Both the position numbers and the translations under genes were made by a program. Positions 23,019 through 35,545 of a DNA stretch of 64,000 nt are shown in pieces. Each line of letters starts with the position of its first letter. Position 1 is the stretch's first letter. The DNA is taken from contig JANJXV010001797.1 of assembly GCA_024803745.1 (NCBI GenBank), forward strand, positions 1-64,000, given 5' to 3'. The notes under the pieces were generated by a model. It saw only the letters and a program-made list of their open reading frames with translations. It was not told the origin of the DNA and searched no databases. Source of the DNA: Megascapheus bottae. Taxonomy: Eukaryota; Chordata; Mammalia; Rodentia; Geomyidae.

Positions 23019-24391
23019 ATAAAATGGATGTTTCTAAAGTAAGAATGAAGGTGTGTGAAGTCACAGAATGGAGGTGTATGGAGTCAGAGTATGGATGTTT
23101 CTGAAGTAAGAATGAAGGTGTTTGAAGTCATAGATTGGAGGTGTGTGAAGTCAAATTGGAGGTGTGTGAACTCATAGAATGGAGGTGTGTGAACTCATAG
23201 AATGGAGGTTTGTGAAGTCATGGAATGGCGGGGTGTGAAGTCAAAGAATGGAGGTGGGCGAAGTGAAACAATAGAGGTGTGTGAAGTCACAGAATGGAGG
23301 TGTGTGAAGTCACAGATTGGAAGTGTGTGAAGTCAATACGGAGGTGTGTGAAGTCACAGAATGGAGGTGTGTGAAGTCACAGAATGGATGTGTGTGAAGT
23401 CAAAAAGGTGGTGTGTGAAGTCACAGAATGGAGGTGTGTGAATTTATAGAATGGAGCTGTGTGAAGTCAGAATGGAGGTGTGTGAAGACAGAATGGAGGG
23501 GTGTGAAGTCAGAATGGAGGTGTGTGAAGTCACAGAATGGAGGTGTGTGAAGTCATAGAATGGAGGTGTGTGAAATCATAGAATGGAGGTGTGTGAAGTC
23601 AGAATGGAGGTGTGTCAAGTCACAGAATTGAGGTGTGTGAAGTCAGAGAATGGAGGTGTGTGAAGTCAGAATGAAGGTGTGTGAAGTCACAGAAAGTAGA
23701 TGTGTGAAGTCACAGAATGTATGTTTGCGAAGTCATAACATGAAGGTGTGTGAAGTCAGAATGGAGGTATGTGAACTCACAGAATGGAGGTGTGTGAACT
23801 CAGAATGGATTTGTGTGAAGTCATAGATGGAGGTGTGTGAAGTCATAGTATGGAGGTGTGTGAAATCACAGAATGGAGTTTTGTGAAGTCACAGAATGGA
23901 GCTGTGTGAAGTCATAACGCAGGTGTGTGAAGTCATAGAATGGAGGTGTGTGAAGTCAGAATGGAGGTGTGTGAACTCATAGAATGGAGGTGTGTGAAGT
24001 CACAAGGGAGGTGTGTGAAGTCATAGAATTTAGGTGTGAGAAGTCACAAATGGAGTGTGAAGTATGGAATGGAGGTGTGTGAAGTCAGAATGTACATGTG
24101 TGAAGTCACAGAATTGAGGTGTGTGAACCCAGAATGGAGGTGTGTGAAGTCACAGAATGGAGGTTTGTAAAGTCATACAATGGAGGTGTGTGAAGTCATA
24201 GAATGGATGTTTCTAAAATAAGAATGAAGGTGTGTGAAGTCATAGAATGGAGGTGTGTGAAGTCAAAATGGAGGTGTGTGAACTCATAGAATGGAGGTGT
24301 GTGAACTCATAGAATTGAGGTGTGTGAAGTCATGGAATGGAGGTGTGTGAAGTCCAAGCATGGAGGTGTGTGAAGTCAAAGAATGGAGGTG
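21682..24391 (+). repeat. Array between LTR 3 and S core 3
   Basis: The first part belongs to the 1,812-bp duplication. From about 23.1 kb the array carries GTCAAAAAGG, GTGAATTTATAG, CAGAAAGTAGATG (23692), ATGTTTGCGAAG and ATAACGCAGG, a series repeated at 45.58-46.29 kb at an offset of about 21.9 kb. A damaged stretch lies at 24036-24075 (CACAAATGGAGTGTGAAGTA), where one unit has lost several bases; the counterpart at about 45.94 kb is nearly normal. Confidence 0.85.
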
Positions 24392-24948
24392 TGTCAACTC
24401 AGAATGGAGGTGTGTGAAGTCACAGAATGGATGTGTGTGAAGTCATAGAATGGAGGGGTGTGAAGTCAGAATGGAGGTGTGTGAAGTCACAATATTGAGG
24501 TGTGTGAACACAGAATGCAGGTGCGTGAATCACAGAATGGAGGTGTGTGAAATCATAGAATGGAGGTGTGTGAAGTCATAGAATGGATGTTTGTGAAGTA
24601 AGAATGAAGGTGTGTGAAGTCATAGAATAGAGGTGTGTGAAGTCAAAAAATGGAGGTGTGTGAAGTCACAGAATGGAGGTGTGTGAAGTCACACAATGGA
24701 GGTGTGTGAAGTCTCGAATGGAGGTGTGCGGTCATAGAAGGGAGGTGGGTGAAGTCATAGAAAGGAGGTGTGGGAAGTCATAGAATGGAGGAGTGTGAAG
24801 TCATACAGTGGAGGTGACTGAAGACACAGATTCGAGGTCTGTGAAGTCATAGAATGGAGGTGTGTAAAGTCAGAATGGAGGTGTGTGAAGTCATAGAATG
24901 GAGATTTGTGAATTCAAAGAATGGAGGTGTGTGACGTCACAATTGAAG
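24392..24948 (+). repeat. 557-bp higher-order S core, copy 3
   Basis: Same order as the other S cores, with TCTCG at 24712 (+320), TTCGAGGTCT near 24831 and TGACGTCACAATTGAAG ending at 24948. It shares GCAGGTGCGTGAATC and TCAAAAAATGG with the core at 46290, so these two are sisters despite lying 21.9 kb apart. Confidence 0.85.
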
Positions 24949-26055
24949 TGTGTGAAGTCATAGAATGGAGGTGTGTGAAGTCACAGAATGGAGGTGAGTG
25001 AAGTCATACAATGGAGGTGAGTGAAGTCAGAAATGGGGAGGTGTGTGAAGTCACAGAATGGAGGTGTGTGAACTCAGAATGGAGGTGTGTGAAGTCATAG
25101 ATGGAGGTGTGTGAAGTCAGAATGGAGGTATATGAAATCATAGAATCAAGGTGTGTGAAGTCAAAATGGAGGTGTGTGAAGTCATAGAATGGAGGTGTGT
25201 GAAATCATATAATGGAGGTGTGTGAAGTCACAGAATGGAGGTGTGTGAATTCATAGAATGGAGGTGTGTGAAGTCATAGAATGGAGGTGTGTGAACTCAG
25301 AATGGAGGTGGGTGAAGTCACAGAATGGAGGTGTGTGAAGTCATAGAATGGAGGTGTGTGAAGTCACAGAATGGAGGTGTGTGACGTCACAGAATGAAGG
25401 TGTGTGAATCACAGAATGGAGGTATGTGAACTCAGAATGGAGGTGGGTGAAGTCACAGAATGGAGGTGTGTGAAGTCATAGAATGGAGGTGTGTGAAGTC
25501 ACAGAATGGAGGAGTGTGAATTCATAGAACGGAGGTGTGTGAAGTCATAGAATGGAGGTGTGTGAAGTCATAGAATGGAGGTGTGTGAATTCATAGAATG
25601 TAGGTGTGTGAAGTCACAGAATGGAGGTTTGTGTACTTAAAATTGAGGTGTTTGAAGTCAAAGAATGGAGGTGTGTGAAGTCATTGAATGGAAGTGTGTG
25701 AAGTCATAGAATGGAGGTGTGTGAAGTCAGAATGGACATTTGTGAAGTCACAGAATTGCGGTGTGTGAACCCAGAATGGGGGTGTGTGAAGTCACAGAAT
25801 GGAGGTTTGAGAAGTCATACAATGGAGGTGTGTGAAGTCATAGAATGCATGTTTCTAAAGTAAGAATGAAGGTGTGTGAAGCCATAGAATGGAGGTGTGT
25901 GAAGTCAAAATGGAGGTGTGTGAACTCATAGAATGGAGGTGTGTGAACTCATAGAATTGAGGTGTGTGAAGTCATGGAATGGAGGTGTGTGAAGTCCAAG
26001 AATGGAGGTGTGTGAAGTCAAAGAATGGAGGTGTGTGAAGTCACAGAATGGAGGT
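24949..26055 (+). repeat. Array between S core 3 and LTR 4
   Basis: S-core-to-LTR linker like that before LTR 2. The private changes GACATTTGTG, AATGGGGGTGTG, GGTTTGAGAAG and GAAGCCATAG are all shared with the linker before LTR 7 (47.4-47.9 kb). A unit near 25034 reads CAGAAATGGGGAGG, with an expanded G run. Confidence 0.85.
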
Positions 26056-26372
26056 TGCCGGGGCCAACCGGCGGCAAACCAGGGTTCGCAGATTGGGGTT
26101 CCTGAAATCGGGGGCAAGGACTAGCAAGAAAGAGAAGAGAGACAGACACAGAGGGTCCGGATGTCCGCAGTCCAGGTAAAGACTGCCGAGACTGCCTGTT
26201 TATTTTCCACTCCCCCTTCTTCCCGCCTCCTGATCCAGGAACCTGCAGATGTTACATTCATATGGTAATTCTCAGGTCATTTGCATAGAATAGGGCCAGA
26301 AAGCAATAAGACAACAAAGCCATCGTCTGATGCAAGCCAAGGTACAGTTTGATTCCACTCTGGCTCAAAACA
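26056..26372 (-). mobile_element. Solo LTR, copy 4 (class II ERV-like), 1-bp deletion
   Basis: A 317-bp LTR: the G run in TCCGGGATG is one base short (TCCGGATG near 26155). Octamer 26279-26286, AATAAA 26199-26204, GGAGGT on both sides. It belongs to the second subgroup (CCCGCCTCC and CCTGCAGATG) and has a private CTCAAAACA near its right end. The deletion breaks the two mirror reading frames open in some other copies, which argues that those frames are not coding. Confidence 0.82.
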
Positions 26373-29300
26373 GGAGGTGTGTGAAGTCACAGAATTGAAG
26401 TGTGTGAAGTCAAAATGGAGGTGTGTGAAGTCATAGAATGGAGGTGTGTGTATTCATAGAATGGAGGTGTGTGAAGTCATAGGATCGAGGTGTGTGAAGT
26501 CACAGAATGGAGGTGTGTGAATTCATAGAATGGAGGTGTGTGAAGTCATAGAATGGAGGTGTGTGAAGTCAGAATGGAGGTGTGTGAAGTCACAGAATGG
26601 AGGTGTGTGAAGTCACAGAATGGAGGTGTGTGAAGTCACAGAATGGAGGTGTGTGAAGTCACAGAATGAAGGTGTGTGAATCACAGAATGGAGGTGTGTG
26701 AACTCAGAATGGAGGTGGGTGAAGTCACAGAATGGAGGTGTGTGAAGTCATAGAATGGAGGTGTGTGAAGTCACAGAATAGAGGAGTGTGAATTCATAGA
26801 ATGGAGGTGTGTGAAGTCATAGAATGGAGGTGTGTGAAGTCATAGAATGGAGGTGTGTGAATTCATAGAATGGAGGTGTGTGAAGTCACAGAATGGAGGT
26901 TTGTGTACTCAAAATTGAGGTGTTTGAAGTCAAAGAATGGAGGTGTGTGAAGTCATTGAATGGAAGTGTGTGAAGTCATAGAATGGAGGTGTGTGAAGTC
27001 AGAATGGACATGTGTGAAGTCACAGAATTGCGGTGTGTGAACCCAGAATGGAGGTGTGTGAAGTCACAGAATGGAGGTTTGTGAAGTCATACAATGGAGG
27101 TGTGTGAAGTCATAGAATGGATGTTTCTAAAGTAAGAATGAAGGTGTGTGAAGTCATAGAATGGAGGTGTGTGAAGTCACAGAATGAAGGTGTATGAAGT
27201 CACAGAATGGAGGTGTGTGAACTCAGAATGGAGGTGGGTGAAGTCACAGAATGGAGGTGTGTGAAGTCATAGAATGGAGGTGTGTGAAGTCACAGAATGG
27301 AGGTGTGTGAATTCATAGAATGGAGGTGTGTGAAAACATAAAATGGAAGTGTTTGAAGTCACAGAATGGAGGTATGTGAAGTCAGAATGGAGGTGTGGGA
27401 AGTCATAGAATTGAGGTGTGTGAAGTCACTATGGAGGTGTGTGAACTCATAGAATGGAGGTGTGTGAAATCACAGTGGAGGTGTGTGAAGTCATAGAATG
27501 GAGGTGTGTGAAGTCACAGAATGGAGGTGTGTGAAGTCATAGAATGGAGCTGTGTGAAGTCAGAAAGGAGGTGTGTGAAGTCAGAATGGAGGTGTGTGAA
27601 TTCACAGAATAGAGGTGTGTGAAGTCATACAATGGAGGTGTGTGAAGTCAGAATGGAGGTGTGTGAAGTCACAGAATTGAGGTGTGTGAATTCACAGAAT
27701 AGAGGTGTGTGAAGTCAGAATGCAGGTGTGAAGTCACAGAAGAGAGGTGTGTAAAGTCACAGAATGGATGTTTGTGAAATAAGAATGAAGGTGTTTGAAG
27801 TCATAGAGTGGAGGTGTGTGAAGTCATAGAATGGAGGTGTGTGCAGTCATAGAATGGAGGTGTGTGAAGTCATAGAATTGAGGTGTGTGAAGTCATAGAA
27901 TGGAGGTGTGTGAAGTCATAAAATGGAGGTGTGTGAACTCATAGAAGGGAGGTGTGTGAAGTCAAAATGGAGTTGTGTGAAGTCATAGAATGGAGGTGTG
28001 TGAAGTCAGATTGGAGGTGTGTTAAATCACAGAATGGAGGTGTGTCAACTCAGAAATGAGGTGTGTGAAGTCATAGAATGGAGGTATGTGAAGTCATAGA
28101 ATGGAAGTGTGTGAAATCATAGAATGGAGGTGTGGAAAGTCACAGAATTGAGGTGTGTGAAGTCAGATTGGAGGTGTGTGAAGTCAGAATGGAGGTGAGT
28201 GAAGTCATAGAATGGAGATGTGTGAAGTCATAGAATGGAGGTGTGTGAACTCAGAATGGAGGTGTATGAAGTCACAGAATGGAGGTGTGTGAAGTCATAG
28301 AATGGAGGTTTGAGAAATCACAAAATGGAGGTGTGTGAATTCATAGAATGGAGGTGTGAAGTCATAGGATCGAGGTGTGTAAAGTCACAGAATGGAGGTG
28401 TGTGAAGTCACAGAATGGAGGTGTGTGAACTCAGAATGGAGGTGTGTGAAGCCACAGAATGGAGGTGTGTGTAGTCATAGAATGGAAGTGTGTGAAGTCA
28501 TAGAAAGGAGGTGTGTGAACTCAGAATGGAGGTGTGTGAAGTCACAGAATGGAGGTTTGTGAAGTCATAGAATGGCGGTGTGTGAAGTCAGAGAATGGAT
28601 GTTTGTGAAGTAAGAATGAAGGTGTGTGAAGTCACAGAATGGAGGTGTGTGAACTCAGAATGGAGGTGTATGAAGTCACAGAATGGAGGTGTGTGAAGTC
28701 ATAGAATGTAGGTGTGTGAAGTCACAGAATGAAGGTGTGTGAAGTCACAGAATGGAGGTGTGTGAACTCAGAATGGAGGTGGGTGAAGTCACAGAATGGA
28801 GGTGTGTGAAGTCATAGAATGGAGGTGTGTGAAGTCACAGAATGGAGGTGTGTGAATTCATAGAATGGAGGTGTGTGAAATCTTAAAATGGAAGTGTTTG
28901 AAGTCACAGAATGGAGGTGTGTGAAGTCAGAATGGAGGTGTGTGAAGTCATAGAATTGAGGTGTGTGAAGTCACAATGGAGGTGTGTGAACTCATAGAAT
29001 GGAAGTGTGTGAAATCACAGTGGAGGTGTGTGAAGTCATAGAATGGAGCTGTGTGAAGTCAGAATGGAGGCGTGTGAAGTCAGAATGGAGGTGTGTGAAG
29101 TCACAGAATGGAGGTGTGTTAAGTCATAGAATGGAGGTGTGTGAAAACATAGAATGGAGGTATGTGAAGTCAGAATGGAGGTGTGTGAAGTCACAGAATT
29201 GAGGTGTGTGAATTCACAGAATAGAGGTGTGTGAATTCAGAATGCTGGTGTGAAGTCCCAGAAGGGAAGTGTGTGCAGTCACAGAATGGATGTTTGTGGA

Positions 29301-29765
29301 GTAAGAATGAAGGTGTTTGAAATCATAGAATGGAGGTGTGTGACGTCACAGAATGGAGGTGTGTGAAGTTATAGAATGGAGGTGTGTGAAGTCATAGAAT
29401 TGAGGTGTGTGAAGTCATACAATGAAGGTGTGTGAAATCAGAATGGAGGTGTGTGAAGTCATAGAATGGAGGTGTGTGAACTCAGAATGGAGGTGTGTGA
29501 AGACATAGTATGGAGGTGTGTGGAATAATAGAGTGGAGTTTTGTGAAGTCACAGAATGGAGCTGTATGAAGTCAGAATGGAGGTGTGTGAACTCATAGAA
29601 TGGAGATGTGTGAAGTCACAATGGAGGTGTGTGAAATCTTAGAATGGAGGTGTGTGAAGTCAAAAAATGGAGGTGTGTGAAGTCATAGAATGGAGGTGTG
29701 TGAAGTCATAGAATGGATTTTTGTGAAATAAGAATGAAGGTGTGTGAAGTCACAGAATGGAGGTG
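26373..29765 (+). repeat. Array between LTR 4 and S core 4
   Basis: After a short right-flank series (CAGAATTGAAG, TATTCATAG, CATAGGATCGAGG) the array switches to the block type found at about 14.5-17.8 kb, offset near 12,013 bp, ending in the series AAATCTTAAAATGG, GAAAACATAG, GAATGCTGGTGTG (29223) and TGTTTGTGGAGTAAG. No gene or RNA is visible. Confidence 0.85.
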
Positions 29766-30322
29766 TGTCAACTCAGAATGGAGGTGTGTGAAGTCACAGA
29801 ATGCATGTGTGTGAAGTCATAGAATGGAGGTGTGTGAAGTCAGAATGGAGGTGTGTGAAGACACAATATTGAGGTGTGTGAACACAAAATGCAGGTGTGT
29901 GAATCACAGAATGGAGGTGTGTGAAATCATAGAATGGAGGTGTGTGAAGTCATTGAATGGATGTTTGTGAAGTAAGAATGAAGGTGTGTGAAGTCATAGA
30001 ATAGAGGTGTGTGAAGTCAAAGAATGGAGATGTGTGAAGTCACAGAATGGAGGTGTGTGAAGTCACACAATGGAGGTGTTTGAAGTCTCGAATGGAGGTG
30101 TGCGGTCATAGAAGGGAGGTGGGTGAAGTCATAGAAAGGAGGTGTGGGAAGTCATAGAATGGAGGAGTGTGAAGTCATACAGTGGAGGTGACTGAAGACA
30201 CAGATTCGAGGTCTGTGAAGTCATAGAATGGAGGTGTGTAAAGTCAGAATGGAGGTGTGTGAAGTCATAGAATGGAGATTTGTGAATTCATAGAATGGAG
30301 GTGTGTGACGTCACAATTGAAG
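29766..30322 (+). repeat. 557-bp higher-order S core, copy 4
   Basis: TGTCAACTCAG start, GAACACAAAATGCAGG (private A), TCTCG at 30086 (+320), CGGTCATAGAAGG, TTCGAGGTCT and TGACGTCACAATTGAAG end. It is followed directly by an 852-bp tandem duplication and, 2.0 kb after the core, by LTR 5. Confidence 0.85.
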
Positions 30323-30360
30323 TGTGTGAAGTCATAGAATGGAGGTGTGTGAAGTCACAG

Positions 30361-31212
30361 AATGGAGGTGAGTGAAGTCATACAATGGAGGTGAGTGAAG
30401 TCAGAATGGAGGTGTGTGAAGTCACAGAATGGAGGTGTGTGAACTCAGAATGGAGGTGTGTGAAGTCATAGATGGAGGTGTGTGAAGTCATAGTATGGAG
30501 GTGTGTGAAATCATAGAATGGAGTTTTGTGAAGTCACACAATGGAGCTGTGTGAAGTCAGAATGGAGGTGTGTGAAGTCACAGAATGGAGGTGTGTGAAG
30601 TCAGAATGGAGGTATGTGAAATCATAGAATCAAGGTGTGTGAAGTCACAATGGAGGTGTGTGAAGTCATAGAATGGAGGAGTGTGAAATCATATAATGGA
30701 GGTGTGTGAAGTCATAGAATGGAGGTGTGTGAATTCATAGAATGGAGGTGTGTGAAGTCATAGAATGGAGGTGTGTGAACTCAGAATGGAGGTGGGTGAA
30801 GTCACAGAATGGTGGTGTGTGAAGTCATAGAATGGAGGTGTGTGAAGTCACAGAATGGAGGTGTGTGAAGTCTCAGAATGAAGGTGTGTGAATCACAGAA
30901 TGGAGGTATGTGAACTCAGAATGGAGGTGGGTGAAGTCACAGAATGGAGGTGTGTGAAGTCATAGAATGGAGGTGTGTGAAGTCATAGAATGGAGGTGTG
31001 TGAATTCATAGAATGGAGGTGTGTGAAGTCACAGAATGGAGGTTTGTGTACTCAAAATTGAGGTGTTTGAAGTCAAAGAATGGAGGTGTGTGAAGTCATA
31101 GAATGGAAGTGTGTGAAGTCATAGAATGGAGGGGTGTGAAGTCAGAATGGACATGTGTGAAGTCACAGAATTGCGGTGTGTGAACCCAGAATGGAGGTGT
31201 GTGAAGTCACAG
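30361..31212 (+). repeat. 852-bp tandem duplication, copy 1
   Basis: It aligns with the next block at a fixed 852-bp offset: AATGGAGGTGAGTG at 30361 and 31213, TCAGAATGGAGGTATGTG at 30601 and 31453, GTGTGAAGTCACAG before TTTGTGTACTC at 31021 and 31873. The order runs from GTGAGTGAAG units to the GTGAACCCAG unit, then restarts. Confidence 0.87.
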
Positions 31213-32064
31213 AATGGAGGTGAGTGAAGTCATACAATGGAGGTGAGTGAAGTCAGAATGGAGGTGTGTGAAGTCACAGAATGGAGGTGTGTGAACTCAG
31301 AATGGAGGTGTGTGAAGTCATAGATGGAGGTGTGTGAAGTCATAGTATGGAGGTGTGTGAAATCATAGAATGGAGTTTTGTGAAGTCACACAATGGAGCT
31401 GTGTGAAGTCAGAATGGAGGTGTGTGAAGTCACAGAATGGAGGTGTGTGAAGTCAGAATGGAGGTATGTGAAATCATAGAATCAAGGTGTGTGAAGTCAC
31501 AATGGAGGTGTGTGAAATCATAGAATGGAGGAGTGTGAAATCATATAATGGAGGTGTGTGAAGTCACAGAATGGAGGTGTGTGAATTCATAGAATGGAGG
31601 TGTGTGAAGTCATAGAATGGAGGTGTGTGAACTCAGAATGGAGGTGGGTGAAGTCACAGAATGGTGGTGTGTGAAGTCATAGAATGGAGGTGTGTGAAGT
31701 CACAGAATGGAGGTGTGTGAAGTCACAGAATGAAGGTGTGTGAATCACAGAATGGAGGTATGTGAACTCAGAATGGAGGTGGGTGAAGTCACAGAATGGA
31801 GGTGTGTGAAGTCATAGAATGGAGGTGTGTGAAGTCATAGAATGGAGGTGTGTGAATTCATAGAATGGAGGTGTGTGAAGTCACAGAATGGAGGTTTGTG
31901 TACTCAAAATTGAGGTGTTTGAAGTCAAAGAATGGAGGTGTGTGAAGTCATAGAATGGAAGTGTGTGAAGTCATAGAATGGAGGTGTGTGAAGTCAGAAT
32001 GGACATGTGTGAAGTCACAGAATTGCGGTTTGTGAACCCAGAATGGAGGTGTGTGAAGTCACAG
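31213..32064 (+). repeat. 852-bp tandem duplication, copy 2
   Basis: Repeat of 30361-31212. Differences are few, for example GGAGGGGTGTG near 31129 versus GGAGGTGTGTG in this copy, and AATTGCGGTGTG versus AATTGCGGTTTG. The duplication lengthens the S-core-to-LTR distance to 2,557 bp start to start, against 1,615-1,751 for S cores 2, 3 and 7; subtracting 852 gives 1,705, so the event explains the difference. Confidence 0.87.
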
Positions 32065-32322
32065 AATGGAGGTTTGTGAAGTCATACAATGGAGGTGTGT
32101 GAAGTCATAGAATGGATATTTCTAAAGTAAGAATGAAGGTGTGTGAAGTCATAGAATGGAGGTGTGTGAAGTCAAAATGGAGGTGTGGGAACTCATAGAA
32201 TGGAAGTGTATGAACTCATAGAATTGAGGTGTGTGAAATCATGGAATGGAGGTGTGTGAAGTCCAAGAATGGAGGTGTGTGAAGTCAAAGAATGGAGGTG
32301 TGTGAAGTCACAGAATGGAGGT
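32065..32322 (+). repeat. Array immediately upstream of LTR 5
   Basis: Standard LTR-proximal series: CATACAATGG, ATATTTCTAAAGTAAG, GTGGGAACTCATAG, AATTGAGG, CATGGAATGG, TCCAAGAATGG (32262), TCAAAGAATGG. Confidence 0.85.
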
Positions 32323-32640
32323 TGCCGGGGCCAACCGGCGGCAAACCAGGGTTCGCAGATTGGGGTTCCTGAAATCGGGGGCAAGGACTAGCAAGAAAGA
32401 GAAGAGAGACAGACACAGAGGGTCCGGAATGTCCGCAGTCCAGGTAAAGACTGCCGAGACTGCCTGTTTATTTTCCACTCCCCCTTCTTCCCGCCTCCTG
32501 ATCCAGGAACCTGCAGATGTTACATTCATATGGTAATTCTCAGGTCATTTGCATAGAATAGGGCCAGAAAGCAATAAGACAACAAAGCCATCGTCTGATG
32601 CAAGCCAAGGTACAGTTTGATTCCACTCTGGCTCACAACA
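32323..32640 (-). mobile_element. Solo LTR, copy 5 (class II ERV-like)
   Basis: A 318-bp LTR, octamer 32547-32554, AATAAA 32467-32472, GGAGGT on both sides. Second subgroup (CCCGCCTCC, CCTGCAGATG); TCCGGAATG distinguishes it from copy 6 (TCCGGGATG), and I see no other difference from copy 6. No internal retroviral sequence. Confidence 0.82.
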
Positions 32641-35545
32641 GGAGGTGTGTGAAGTCACAGAATTGAAGTGTGTGAAGTCAAAATGGAGGTGTGTGAAGTC
32701 ATAGAATGGAGGTGTGTGAATTCATAGAATGGAGGTGTGTGAAGTCATAGGATCGAGGTGTGTGAAGTCACAGAATGGAGGTGTGTGAAGTCACAGAATG
32801 GAGGTGTGTGAAGTCACAGAATGGAGGTGTGTGAAGTCATAGAATGGAAGTGTGTGAAGTCATAGAATGGAGGTGTGTGAAGGAAGAATGGACGTGTGTG
32901 AAGTCACAGAATGGAGGTGTGTGAAGTCATAGAATGGAAGTGTGTGAAGTCATAGAATGGAGGTGTGTGAAGGAAGAATGGAGGTGTGTGAAGTCACAGA
33001 ATGGAGGTGTGTGAATCCAGAATGGAGGTGTGTGAAGTCACAGAATGGAGGTTTGTGAAGTCATATAATGGAGGTGTGTGAAGTCAGAAAATGGATGTTT
33101 CTGAAGTAAGAATGAAGGTGTGTGAAGTCATAGAATGGAGGTGTGTGAAGTCAAATTGGAGGTGTGTGAACTCGTAGAATGGAGTTGTGTGAACTCATAG
33201 AATGGAGGTGTGTGAAGTCATGGAATGGAGGTGTGTGAAGTCAAAGAATGGAGGTGTGTGAAGTGAAACAATAGAGGTGTGTGAAGTCACAGAATGGAGG
33301 TGTGTGAAGTCACAGAATGGAAGTGTGTGAAGTCAAAACGGAGGTGTGTGAAGTCACAGAATGGAGGTGTGTGACGACACAGAATGCAGGTGTGTGAAGT
33401 CAGAATGGAGGTGTGTGAAGTCACAGAATTGAGGTGTATGAAGTCACAGAATGGAGGTGTGTGAAGTCAGAATGAAGGTATGTGAAGTCACAGAATGGAG
33501 GTGTGTGAAGTCACAGAATGGATGTTTGTGAAGTAAGAATGAAGGTGTTTGAAGTCATAGAGAGGAGGAGTGTGAAGTCACAGAATGGAGGTGTGTGAAG
33601 TGAGATTGGAGGTGTGTGATATCACAGAATGGAGGTGTGTGAAGTCATAGAATGGAGGTGTGTGAAGTCATAAAATGGAGGTGTGTGAACTCATAGAATG
33701 GAGGTGTGTGAAGTCAACGAATTGAGGTGTGTGAAGTCATAGAATGGAGGTGTGTGAAGTCATAAAATGGAGGTGTGTGAACTCATAGAATGGAGGTGTG
33801 TGAAGTCAAAATGGACTTGTGTGAAGTCATAGAATGGTGGTTTTTGATGTCAACGAATGGAGGTGAGTGAAGTCATAGAATGGAAGTGTGTGAAGTCATA
33901 GAATGGAGGTGTGTGAAGTCAGAATGGACATGTGTGAAGTCACAGAATTGAGGTGTGTGAACCCAGAATGGAGGTGTGTGAAGTCACAGAATGGAGGTTT
34001 GTGAAGTCATACAATGGAGGTGTGTGAAGTCATAGAATGGATGTTTCTAAAGTAAGAATGAAGGTGTGTGAAGTCATAGAATGGAGGTGTGTGAAGTCAG
34101 AGAATGGATGTTTCTGAAGTAAGAATGAAGGTGTTTGAAGTCATAGAATGGAGGTGTGTGAAGTCAAATTGGAGGTGTGTGAACTCATAGAATGGAGGTG
34201 TGTGAACTTATAGAATGGAGGTTTGTGAAGTCATGGAATGGCGGGGTGTGAAGTCAAAGAATGGAGGTGTGTGAAGTGAAACAATAGAGGTGTGTGAAGT
34301 CACAGAATGGAGGTGTGTGAAGTCACAGATTGGAAGTGTGTGAAGTCAAAACGGAGGTGTGTGAAGTCACAGAATGGAGGTGTGTGAAGTCACAGAATGG
34401 ATGTGTGTGAAGTCAAAAAGGTGGTGTGTGAAGTCACAGAATGGAGGTGTGTGAATTTATAGAATGGAGCTGTGTGAAATCAGAATGGAGGTGTGTGAAG
34501 TCAGAATGGAGGTGTGTGAAGTCACAGAATGGAGGTGTGTGAAGTCATAGAATGGAGGTGTGTGAAATCATAGAATGGAGGTGTGTGAAGTCAGAATGGA
34601 GGTGTGTCAAGTCACAGAACTGAGGTGTGTGAAGTCAGAGAATGGAGGTGTGTGAAGTCAGAATGAAGGTGTGTGAAGTCACAGAAAAGAGATATGTGAA
34701 GTCACAGAATGTATGTTTGTGAAGTCATAAAATGAAGGTGTGTGAAGTCAGAATGGAGGTGTGTGAAGTCACAGAATGGAGGTGTGTGAACTCAGAATGG
34801 AGGTGTGTGAAGTCATAGATGGAGGTGTGTGAAGTCATAGTATGGAGGTATGTGAAATCACAGAATGGAGTTTTGTGAAGTCACAGAATGGAGCTGTGTG
34901 AAGTCATAACGCAGGTGTGTGAAGTCATAGAATGGAGGTGTGTGAAGTCAGAATGGAGGTGTGTGAACTCATAGAATGGAGGTGTGTGAAGTCACAATGG
35001 AGGTGTGTGAAGTCATAGAATTTAGGTGTGAGAAGTCACAAAATTGAGGTGTGTGAAGTCATAGAATGGAGGTGTGTTAAGTCAGAATGGAGCTGTGTGA
35101 ATTCATAGAATGGAGGTGTGTGAAGTCACAGAATGGAGGTTTGTGTACTCAAAATTGAGGTGTTTGAAGTCAAAGAATGGAGGTGTGTGAAGTCATAGAA
35201 TGGAAGTGTGTGAAGTCATAGAATGGAGGTGTGTGAAGTCAGAATGGACATGTGTGAAGTCACAGAATTGCGGTGTGTGAACCCAGAATGGAGGTGTGTG
35301 AAGTCACAGAATGGAGGTTTGTGAAGTCATACAATGGAGGTGTGTGAAGTCATAGAATGGATGTTTCTAAAGTAAGAATGAAGGTGTGTGAAGTCATAGA
35401 ATGGAGGTGTGTGAAGTCAAAATGGAGGTGTGTGAACTCATAGAATGGAGGTGTGTGAACTCATAGAACTGAGGTGTGTGAAGTCATGGAATGGAGGTGT
35501 GTGAAGTCCAAGAATGGAGGTGTGTGAAGTCAAAGAATGGAGGTG
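32641..35545 (+). repeat. Array between LTR 5 and S core 5
   Basis: It matches 10750-13540 at an offset of about 21.9-22.0 kb, with a local duplication of the GAAGGAAGAATGG segment (near 32880 and 32970). From about 33.9 kb it forms the first copy of a block repeated at 40.46 kb. The final TCCAAGAATGG unit (35507) is not followed by an LTR but by TGTCAACACAG of the S core. Confidence 0.85.
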
